Part shown: one piece after another, positions 1 through 5,462 of the stretch
Layout: each line of letters begins with the position of its first letter
How positions within the stretch are numbered: the stretch's first letter is position 1
Assembly: GCA_018268735.1 (NCBI GenBank)
Contig: JAFDWA010000113.1
Coordinates: forward strand, 1 to 6,071
Direction of reading: 5' to 3'
From: Actinomycetota bacterium
Lineage (GTDB): Bacteria > Actinomycetota > Acidimicrobiia > Acidimicrobiales > Microtrichaceae
DNA: 6,071 nt
Position numbers and translations under genes: made by a program
Notes under the pieces: generated by a model
The model's database searches: none
What the model was told of the DNA's origin: nothing
What the model saw: the letters and a program-made list of their open reading frames with translations, nothing else

Positions 1-8
1 CGGTTCTG

Positions 9-45
9 GGGGTCGGAATCGACAGAACGTGTCGTTTGCGACCCC
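9..45. terminator. 37-nt near-perfect inverted repeat (strong hairpin; possible terminator or operator)
   Basis: Seen directly: the outer arms GGGGTCG (9-15) and CGACCCC (39-45) pair over 7 bp. The inner arms CGACA (20-24) and TGTCG (30-34) pair over 5 bp around the loop GAACG (25-29). The segments between them (16-19 and 35-38) add two A-T pairs flanked by G/G and T/T mismatches, so 14 of 16 positions pair. No U-tract follows on either strand, which is common in GC-rich actinobacteria. It may end transcription of a gene left of the window, or the inner CGACA-N5-TGTCG may be a protein-binding site. A TATGTT at 46-51 just after it could be a -10 element for the next gene. The structure is clear; the role is inferred. 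Confidence 0.5.
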
Positions 46-81
46 TATGTTCCGGTGAGGGCGGGTGAGTACCCTCGGGCC

Positions 82-1020
82 GTGGCAGCCACCCGACCCT
101 TCCGCTTCACGATCCAGGCCTCGCACATGGAGCGCCCGGAGGACCTCGTCCCGCTCGCTCGCCGCGCCGAGGACGTCGGTGCGAGCGTGCTCACCGTCGC
201 GGACCACCTCGACGACCAGCTCGCCCCCCTGGCCGCGCTGATGGCCGCGGCCGACGCCACCACGACCCTCCGCGTCGGCACGCTCGTGTTCGCCAACGAC
301 TACCGACACCCGGCAGTGCTCGCGAAGGAGGCGGCGACGATCGACCGCCTGAGCGGCGGACGCCTCGAGTTCGGCCTCGGAGCCGGATGGATGACGAGCG
401 ACTACGAGGCCACCGGCATCCCGCTCGACCCACCGTCGGTGCGCATCGCACGACTCGAAGAAGCCCTCGAGGTCATCTCGGCGCTGTGGTCCGGCGACGC
501 GGTCGACCACCACGGACGCTTCTACGACATCGACGGGCTCGTCGGCAGCCCGCTGCCCGCCCAGCGACCCGGACCGCCGATCGTCATCGGCGGCGGCGGC
601 CGCAAGGTGCTCGAGGTGGCAGGACGCCGCGCCGACATCGTCAACCTGAACCCGTCGCTGCCCGCCGGCGTGATCGACCACCGAGCCGGACCCTCGGCGA
701 CCCCCGAAGCGACCGAGCAGAAGGTCGGATGGATCCGTGGGGCCGCAGGCGACCGGTTCGACCGGATCGAGCTCGGCACCCGCATCCACCTGGCGATCGT
801 CACCGACGACCGCCGGTCGATGTTCGAGGCGCTCGCCGGCGGCTTCGGGATGACACCCGAGCAGGCGGCGGGATCGCCCCACGCGCTGTGCGGAACCCTC
901 GATCAGATCGCCGAGGACCTCGAGGCCCGACGCGAGCGGTTCGGCATCTCGGTGATCGGCCTCTCGGCGTCGTCGCTCGAGGACCTCGGACCGTTGATCA
1001 GCCGGCTCGCAGGAACCTGA
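82..1020 (+). CDS. LLM class (luciferase-like) F420-dependent oxidoreductase
   Basis: Predicted cytosolic flavin/F420-dependent oxidoreductase of the bacterial luciferase-like TIM-barrel superfamily; the substrate cannot be read from sequence. From the GTG at 82 it has 312 residues and begins MAATRPFRF, the usual beginning of an actinobacterial subgroup with the TIGR03621 style. Family marks are VADHLDD early in the barrel, the RLSGGRLEFGLGAGW segment about one third along, the PPIVIGGGG(R/K) turn typical of cofactor phosphate binding, and a C-terminal TLDQIAEDLEARRERFGIS stretch. An in-frame GTG at 55 would add 9 residues (MRAGEYPRA). I prefer 82 because GGTGAG at 64-69 can serve it, nothing resembling a ribosome site precedes 55, and the family N-terminus fits. 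A TATGTT at 46-51 would place transcription start near 57-59. The gene stands alone and converges on the hydrolase gene. F420 rather than FMN is inferred from the family. Confidence 0.88.
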   Translation: MAATRPFRFTIQASHMERPEDLVPLARRAEDVGASVLTVADHLDDQLAPLAALMAAADATTTLRVGTLVFANDYRHPAVLAKEAATIDRLSGGRLEFGLGAGWMTSDYEATGIPLDPPSVRIARLEEALEVISALWSGDAVDHHGRFYDIDGLVGSPLPAQRPGPPIVIGGGGRKVLEVAGRRADIVNLNPSLPAGVIDHRAGPSATPEATEQKVGWIRGAAGDRFDRIELGTRIHLAIVTDDRRSMFEALAGGFGMTPEQAAGSPHALCGTLDQIAEDLEARRERFGISVIGLSASSLEDLGPLISRLAGT

Positions 1021-1031
1021 GGGCAGCTCGA

Positions 1032-1047
1032 CGGTCCGACCGGACCG
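1032..1047. terminator. Small hairpin between convergent genes, candidate bidirectional terminator
   Basis: CGGTCCG (1032-1038) and CGGACCG (1041-1047) are perfect inverted repeats. They can form a 6-bp stem with a 4-nt loop, entirely inside the 36-nt gap between two convergent stop codons. There is no T-run on either side, so intrinsic termination would be of the U-less type. Position supports the call more than strength does. Confidence 0.35.
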
Positions 1048-1056
1048 GGCGACCGC

Positions 1057-2295
1057 TCAGGCGACCCGGCCGGCGCGCACGACGCTGCCGATCCGGTTGA
1101 TCGGCGAGATCTTCACCACGTCACCGGTGTGGGGCGAGTGGATCATCATCCCGCCACCGATGTACATCCCGACGTGCGAGATCGGGTTGTTGAAGAACAC
1201 GAGGTCACCGGGCTGCAGCTGGTCGAGCGAGATGCGCTGGGTCGCCGCGTACTGGGCGGAGGACGAGTGCGGCAGGCTCTTGCCCGCACGTGCCCACGCC
1301 CACATCATCAGTCCGGAGCAGTCGAAGCCGGTCGACGGGCTGGAGCCCGCCCACAGGTAGGGAGTGCCCAGCATGGACTGCGCAGCGGCGATCGCCGCAC
1401 CCGCGCCGCTGCTCGGCGGAGCGACCGGGAACGGCGCCGGCGGGCCCGCCGGCGTGCTCGGCGAGGACCCTGGCGCCGGCGCACCGACGGTCGTGGTCGA
1501 GCGGTCGGGGCGGGTGGCGACCGGACCGCGGGTCGCTGCGGTCGACGCCGTGGTCGCCGCCCGTGCCGCAGCCGCTGCGGCGTCAGCCGCCGCCCGCTGC
1601 TGACGGGCCTGCTCCTCGGCAGCCGCCTTGGCAGCGGCGGCCTGGGCCTGGCGCTCCTGCTCGGCGTCGATCGCGGCCTTCAGGTCCGCGTTCGCTCCGG
1701 AGAGGAGCTGCTGCTGCTGGTCGACGCTGCTCTGCAGCTGGGACCGGAGCGACTTCTGCTGGGCCTGGTCGCTGGCGAGCTGGTGCGACGACGCGTCGAG
1801 GTCGGCCTTGCGGCCGTCGAGGTCGACCTGGGCGGCGCGCAGGTCGTCGGCCACCTGCTGGCGGTCGCCGTGGAGCGTCTCGAGGAGCACCTTCTCGTTG
1901 ACCGCGGTGTTCGGATCGCTGACGCCGAGGCTGGACAGGTCCGTGCCGGCCCCCATGTAGGCGCTCACGATGTAGCTGCCGGCCTGCTTGCGCGCCGCGT
2001 CCATGCGGGCCTGGGCGTCGGCGACCGCGTCCCGGTTCTGGCGCACCTGGTCCTGCACCTTGCCGAGGGCGATCTGGGTGTTGAGGTACTGCTCGTCGAG
2101 CGCGGCAGCACGGTCCTGCAGCTTGGAGAGCTCCGCAGCGAGCCGCTGCACCTTCGCTCGCTGACCCTCGACGTCCTGCGCCGAGGCGCTCGACGTCATC
2201 GTCGCGGCGAAGACGAGCGCCAGGCCGGCGAGGACGGCGATGGGACGGAGGACCCGGGATCGGGACGAAGCGGGCGTCACACGTGTGGAATCCAT
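1057..2295 (-). CDS. Secreted NlpC/P60 peptidoglycan hydrolase with N-terminal coiled coil
   Basis: Predicted exported cell-wall endopeptidase, 412 residues. Residues 1-39 form a signal peptide: arginines at 5, 12, 14 and 17, a hydrophobic core around 19-31, and an ASA site with cleavage likely before Q40. Residues 40-115 and 135-235 are long Q/A/E/D-rich helices, a coiled coil as in RipA/CwlO-type hydrolases where it holds the enzyme inactive or binds a partner. An Ala-rich stretch (215-250) and a Pro/Ser/Thr linker (258-297) lead to the NlpC/P60 domain (298-412). Catalytic residues are visible: C326 in FDCSGL, H374 in SHVGMY, and H386 as probable third residue in MIHSPH; QPGDLVFF at 361-368 is the usual strand. 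By family it cuts D-Glu-to-diamino-acid stem-peptide bonds. The start at 2295 gives a complete signal peptide, but no clear Shine-Dalgarno precedes it; a GTG at codon 6 is an alternative. It diverges from the four-gene operon. Confidence 0.93.
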   Translation of the reverse strand: MDSTRVTPASSRSRVLRPIAVLAGLALVFAATMTSSASAQDVEGQRAKVQRLAAELSKLQDRAAALDEQYLNTQIALGKVQDQVRQNRDAVADAQARMDAARKQAGSYIVSAYMGAGTDLSSLGVSDPNTAVNEKVLLETLHGDRQQVADDLRAAQVDLDGRKADLDASSHQLASDQAQQKSLRSQLQSSVDQQQQLLSGANADLKAAIDAEQERQAQAAAAKAAAEEQARQQRAAADAAAAAARAATTASTAATRGPVATRPDRSTTTVGAPAPGSSPSTPAGPPAPFPVAPPSSGAGAAIAAAQSMLGTPYLWAGSSPSTGFDCSGLMMWAWARAGKSLPHSSSAQYAATQRISLDQLQPGDLVFFNNPISHVGMYIGGGMMIHSPHTGDVVKISPINRIGSVVRAGRVA

Positions 2296-2311
2296 GGCGA
2301 CTGCCAGTCAA

Positions 2312-2375
2312 CCACGTCACGGGCTCTGTTACAAACAGGTGTCGATCCGAAACATTGAGGACCCCCCACGTCACG
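2312..2375. repeat. Pair of 10-bp direct repeats CCACGTCACG, 54 bp apart
   Basis: Exact copies lie at 2312-2321 and 2366-2375; on the hydrolase strand each reads CGTGACGTGG. The 54-bp start-to-start distance is close to five helical turns, so both could face the same side of the DNA. Short repeats arise by chance in GC-rich DNA, so function is only a possibility. Confidence 0.4.
2326..2338. promoter_or_regulatory. 13-bp palindrome, candidate operator upstream of the hydrolase gene
   Basis: CTGTT-ACA-AACAG is a perfect 5-bp inverted repeat with a 3-bp centre, 31 bp upstream of the hydrolase start codon. It is notably AT-richer than its surroundings. On the hydrolase strand it contains TTTGTAACAG, followed by GTGAC 12 bp and TTGAC 21 bp downstream, giving GTAAC-like repeats. 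Such repeats recall sites reported for MtrA, an actinobacterial regulator of cell-wall hydrolases, but I recall that motif only loosely and the regulator identity is speculation. Confidence 0.35.
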
Positions 2376-2459
2376 TTGCGGGATCCCCCGGATGTCGCAG
2401 GTGGACGCCGCGTCAGAACGTGGACGTCGAGATCACCGCACAGGTGGTCCTGACCGAAC

Positions 2460-2463
2460 GGAG
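2460..2463 (+). promoter_or_regulatory. Ribosome binding site for the first operon gene
   Basis: GGAG lies 5 nt before the GTG at 2469. It is the only clear Shine-Dalgarno in the rightward operon; the three later genes start within the preceding gene's stop. It supports choosing GTG 2469 as the start. Confidence 0.55.
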
Positions 2464-2468
2464 CCGCC

Positions 2469-3131
2469 GTGGACACCTCGCCCGCACTTCGACCACCACC
2501 CATCGACCTCCCGTGGCGACGACCCGACATCGCCGGCTGGCTGTCGGCACGCCGCAACGACGGCGACACGCCCGCAGGCATCGCGAGCACGCTCATCGCC
2601 GCGGGCTGGGACGCCGACACCGCAGCGGACACCGCGCTGCACTCGCTGCGGCGCTCAGACCGCCACCGCGTCCTGTACGGCGTGCTGTGCTGGTCGATCG
2701 GTCTCGGCTCGCTCGGCCTCGCCACCGGACTGCACCAGGTGCTGTCCGCACAGCACGACCATGCAGCTCGTGCCGGCGCAGCGCTCTCCTTCACGATCGC
2801 CGTCGTGCTGCTGCCGCTCGCAGCGTTGTGCGCCTGGTCGGCGACGAGGCTCGAGCAGCGCTCGCCGCACGCGGTGTGGTCACCGACCCGGCGGATGTGG
2901 TTCGGGACGCTCGCCGCGTGCACCGCCGTGGTCGGACTCGCCCGACTCATCGCCTACGTGTACCGGATGATCGCCGCGATGACCGGTGCACGCCACGCCC
3001 CGCTCGCACCGGCGGACCAGTTCCAGGTCCTCGTGTCGCTCGCGATCTCGGTGCCGCTGCTCGTCTGGTCGTTCCTGGAGTGGCGCCGCTCCGACGTGGT
3101 GATCTCCGGCATCCATGACGGTGCGTCATGA
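2469..3131 (+). CDS. Four-TM integral membrane protein of unknown function (DUF5671-like)
   Basis: A 220-residue protein whose family I cannot assign firmly. Residues 1-62 are soluble, with a Pro-rich start and a short helical motif (about 36-60, LIAAGWDADTAADTAL) like small helical modules where a GW precedes an acidic, Ala-rich helix. Four hydrophobic segments follow, at about 68-90, 102-124, 143-166 and 185-203. The arrangement, with EQRSPHAVWSPTRRMW between TM2 and TM3 and a Tyr/Arg-rich end to TM3 (IAYVYRMI), resembles DUF5671-type four-helix membrane proteins; this is memory of a pattern, not a search. No catalytic motif is visible. It starts at GTG 2469 behind GGAG and ends in an ATGA overlap with the acyltransferase gene. 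It is first in the operon, so an accessory role for the acyltransferase or the sensor kinase is possible but unproven. Confidence 0.8.
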   Translation: MDTSPALRPPPIDLPWRRPDIAGWLSARRNDGDTPAGIASTLIAAGWDADTAADTALHSLRRSDRHRVLYGVLCWSIGLGSLGLATGLHQVLSAQHDHAARAGAALSFTIAVVLLPLAALCAWSATRLEQRSPHAVWSPTRRMWFGTLAACTAVVGLARLIAYVYRMIAAMTGARHAPLAPADQFQVLVSLAISVPLLVWSFLEWRRSDVVISGIHDGAS

Positions 3132-4269
3132 GAGCGACACGGAGCACGACGGTCCCCACAGCCCGGACCGGTCACGCCGAGCAGGCCGCATCGCACGTTC
3201 CGGGCGATCCCTCACCACCGGTCCGGCGCGATCCGGTCATCGACCTCGTCCGGGCGGGCGCGCTGCTCGTCGTCGTCGCCTGGCACTGGGCGTTCACGAC
3301 GCTGCGCTGGGACGAGGGCGGACCGCACGTCGGCAACCCGATCGGCGAGACCCCGGCCTCTGGGCGGCGACGTGGCTCCTGCAGGTGATGCCGCTGTTCT
3401 TCCTGGTCGGCGGCGCGCTGCACGCCCGGGAGCGCCGCGACGGCGCGGCGCTCGTGCGCCACCGGTTCGCCCGGCTCGTCCCGCCGGTGCTCCCGCTGCT
3501 CGGCCTCGCTGCAGGCGCCGCTGCGCTTGCGTGGCTCGTGGGTCGGACCGACCTGGTCCACGGCGTCGTGCTGATGATCACGCCGCTGTGGTTCCTCGCG
3601 GTCTACCTCGTGCTCGTCGTGCTGACGCCGCTCGCCCGACGGGTGCATCGCCGCTGCGGGCTGTGGGCGATCGCGCTCGGCGCCTCGGCGGTCGCCGTCG
3701 TCGACCGACTCACGCTCACGGGCCACCTCTCGGGGATCGCCCCGATGATCGGCGAGTACGTGCTCACGTGGGCGGTCGTGCACCAGCTCGGCTTCCACCT
3801 CGACAGCCTGCGACACGCACCCCGGACGCTGCAGCGGGCGACCTGCCTCGGCGGATTCGGCCTGCTCGCCGCTGCGGCGGCGTGGTGCGGCTATCCGGCC
3901 TCGATGGTCGGCACCCACACGGATCCGATCTCGAACATGTCCCCGCCGAACCTTATGGTCGTGTTCCTGGCCGTTGCCCAGATGGGATCGCTGGTGGTGC
4001 TCGAGCCCACGCTGCGACGGTGGTCCGACCGGCACCGGCGTCTGCTCGGCACCGCCGGGGCGTGGTCGATGACCGTGTACGTGTGGCACATGCTGGCCCT
4101 CGCGGCGTTCTGGGGACTGCTCGTCGTGCTCTCCGGCCCGGTCGACGCGACCATCGACGGGTCGTGGTGGGCGCAACGTCCGCTGTGGCTGGTGGGGCCG
4201 ACGCTGTTCGCGCTGCCGCTGTTCGCGCTGAGCGGACCGCGCCGGACGCCGACCGATCAGGCACGATGA
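3128..4269 (+). CDS. Acyltransferase 3 family integral membrane protein, broken by an apparent 1-nt frameshift
   Basis: Predicted multi-spanning O-acyltransferase of the AT3 (OafA-like) family, which moves acyl groups onto envelope glycans or other exported acceptors; the substrate is unknown. The gene starts at ATG 3128, overlapping the previous stop as ATGA. It reads in that frame through about 3355 (then stops at 3386-3388), and the rest of the family sequence lies in another frame to 4269. Restoring one base gives 380 residues: a soluble Arg/Pro-rich N-terminus (1-36), R42-X10-H53 in TM1 (the conserved AT3 motif), GETP then GLWAATWLLQVMPLFF across the break, PLWFLAVYLVLVVLTP at 153-168, NMSPPNLMVVF at 270-280, and a final pair of helices with MTVYVWHM around 315-322; roughly ten membrane segments. 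The downstream frame alone lacks the R-X10-H motif, and its apparent extension back to 3115 is Arg-rich nonsense. The end overlaps the kinase start. A pseudogene or a sequencing error are both possible. Confidence 0.85.
3351..3357 (+). other. Frameshift site in the acyltransferase gene
   Basis: Around CCCCGGC the reading frame must move from the 3128 frame to the 4269 frame. One extra G (ACC CCG GGC CTC TGG) would give a smooth T-P-G-L-W join, so a one-base deletion in the C/G run is the simplest explanation. The run is short and GC-rich, a plausible place for either mutation or a base-calling error. Confidence 0.75.
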
Positions 4270-5462
4270 CGACGATGGGAACCGGCCGCGCCACCGCTCG
4301 CCGCACCGGACGGGAACGGGTGACGCCGACCACCGCCGCGCTGCAGCGACGGATGCAGCTGGCGCTCGGCGCGCTGCGGGGCGTCACGCTGGTGTGGTCG
4401 GCGGTGGTGACCGCCGTCGACGCGTCCTCCGGGGTGCTCGACCGCTCGGCAGCCGCGGCGGCGCTCCTGGCCGTCCTCGCTGCGTGGTCGGCGGTGTGGA
4501 CCGCGGCGGTCGCCGGTCGACGGCGTTGGGTCGACGGCGCGGTGGCGGTCACGCTCGACGTCGCGCTGGCCGCGGCCGTCGTCGGGGCCGACCACTGGCT
4601 CTACGCGGGCGACCACCCGCAGTCGTTCGCGTCGGCGTGGCCCCTCGTCGCCGTGGTCGCCACCGCGGTGGCCCGCGGCCCGATCACCGGACTGATCGCC
4701 GGCACGGTCGCCGGGCTCGCCAACGTCCTGGGCGCGCTCACCGTCGGGACCGGCATGGACGGCGAGTGGCTGTCCACCCTCGGCACCCTCGTCCTGCTCG
4801 CCGCGTCCGGGTGGGTGGCGGGCTGGGTGGCCGACCGGCTCCGCACCACCGCCCAGGCCGCGGCCGACGCCCAGGCCCGCGACGAGGTCGCCGCCACCCT
4901 CCACGACGGCGTGCTGCAGACCCTGTCGGTGATCCAACGTCGTTCCGACGACGCCGATCTGGTCGCCCTGGCACGCGAGCAGGACCAGGCGCTGCGCGCC
5001 TTCCTCCGCGGCGGCGCCCCGAGCGGGTCGGCCCCCTCGGCGCCGTCGGCGCCATCGACCGCACCGGCGGGTTCCGGCGACGGCGAGCTGATCGAGCGCC
5101 TGCGCAGTGAGATCGCCCGCATCGAGCGCACCCACGCGATCGCCGCGCCGCTCGTGGTCATCGACCCCGGCAGCTCGACCGGATCAGCCGCCACGGCCCT
5201 CATCGGCGCGGTGGGAGAGGCGGTGGTCAACGCGGCCAAGCACTCCGGGACCGACCGCGTCTGGGTCAGCGTGGATCGACACGGCCCGTCGGGCACGATG
5301 GTGGTCGTGCACGACGAAGGCGACGGGTTCGACCCCGCGACCACCCCCGAGGGAACCGGGATCACCACGTCGATCCGCCGACGGCTCGACGCGGTGGGCG
5401 GCGGGGCGACGGTGTCCAGCGCGGTCGGTCGCGGGACCGACGTGACGGTCTGGGCCCCGTGA
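4266..5462 (+). CDS. Membrane sensor histidine kinase (NarL-associated, MacS/MadS-like)
   Basis: Sensor half of a two-component system, 398 residues. A basic N-terminus (1-30) leads to about five or six hydrophobic segments (roughly 36-51, 62-83, 92-109, 123-160 possibly as two, 170-190), with no large external domain, so it probably senses a membrane or envelope state. The dimerisation and phosphoacceptor helix has H213 in ARDEVAATLHDGVLQTLSVI. A Ser/Ala/Pro linker (251-268) precedes the ATPase domain: N-box GEAVVNAAKHSG (N322), G1 HDEGDGFD (349-356), G2 GTGI (363-366), and GRGTDVTVW at the end. The short HDGVLQ.L..IQRR helix, the compact membrane part and the paired regulator resemble the actinobacterial MacS/MadS kinases, named by recall only. 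ATG 4266 overlaps the acyltransferase stop (ATGA) and is preferred over ATG 4275. Open frame continues far upstream, but only as Arg/Pro-rich shadow of the acyltransferase gene. Followed immediately by its response regulator. Confidence 0.92.
   Translation: MTTMGTGRATARRTGRERVTPTTAALQRRMQLALGALRGVTLVWSAVVTAVDASSGVLDRSAAAAALLAVLAAWSAVWTAAVAGRRRWVDGAVAVTLDVALAAAVVGADHWLYAGDHPQSFASAWPLVAVVATAVARGPITGLIAGTVAGLANVLGALTVGTGMDGEWLSTLGTLVLLAASGWVAGWVADRLRTTAQAAADAQARDEVAATLHDGVLQTLSVIQRRSDDADLVALAREQDQALRAFLRGGAPSGSAPSAPSAPSTAPAGSGDGELIERLRSEIARIERTHAIAAPLVVIDPGSSTGSAATALIGAVGEAVVNAAKHSGTDRVWVSVDRHGPSGTMVVVHDEGDGFDPATTPEGTGITTSIRRRLDAVGGGATVSSAVGRGTDVTVWAP
5028..5057 (+). repeat. Tandem 9-nt repeat coding a Ser-Ala-Pro linker in the kinase
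   Basis: About three copies of a TCGGCGCCG-like unit encode SAP-SAP-SAP plus a final Ser. They sit between the phosphoacceptor helices and the ATPase domain of the kinase. This is likely a flexible, length-variable linker that grew by slippage. Confidence 0.6.

Larger units (their letters stand above)
2296..2468. promoter_or_regulatory. Divergent intergenic region with several short repeats
   Basis: This 173-bp gap must hold promoters for the leftward hydrolase and the rightward operon, though I find no convincing -35/-10 pair for either. It contains a CTGTT-N3-AACAG palindrome (2326-2338), two exact copies of CCACGTCACG (2312-2321 and 2366-2375), GACTG-c-CAGTC (2299-2309) beside the hydrolase start, GGGATCCC (2380-2387) and GACGC-c-GCGTC (2404-2414). 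The concentration suggests a regulatory region, but none of these is a proven binding site. Confidence 0.5.

Noticed and set aside
1129..2358. Long open frame on the plus strand opposite the NlpC/P60 gene
   Set aside because: Composition is Arg/Gly/Leu-rich and has no domain; the minus strand encodes a complete signal peptide and catalytic domain.
2296..2468. Cyclic di-AMP (ydaO-type) riboswitch ahead of the cell-wall hydrolase
   Set aside because: Actinobacterial hydrolases sometimes carry one, but the conserved core blocks are not present on the hydrolase strand.
1583..2950. Long minus-strand open frame crossing the divergent region
   Set aside because: It crosses the hydrolase start and the membrane protein gene in the wrong frame, with no recognisable domain; typical GC-rich shadow.
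3347..3358. Programmed -1 frameshift in the acyltransferase gene
   Set aside because: The site GAG ACC CCG GCC lacks a proper slippery heptamer: the P-site tRNA on ACC would have to re-pair with GAC. A base deletion or sequencing error is simpler.
3172..4176. Minus-strand open frame opposite the acyltransferase
   Set aside because: Rich in Arg, Glu, His and Gln with no motifs; the reverse strand encodes membrane helices and AT3 motifs.
3372..4265. Long upstream extension of the kinase reading frame, which would make a 696-residue fusion
   Set aside because: The extension is Arg/Pro/Ala-rich shadow of the acyltransferase gene in another frame; the ATGA overlap at 4266 is the natural start.
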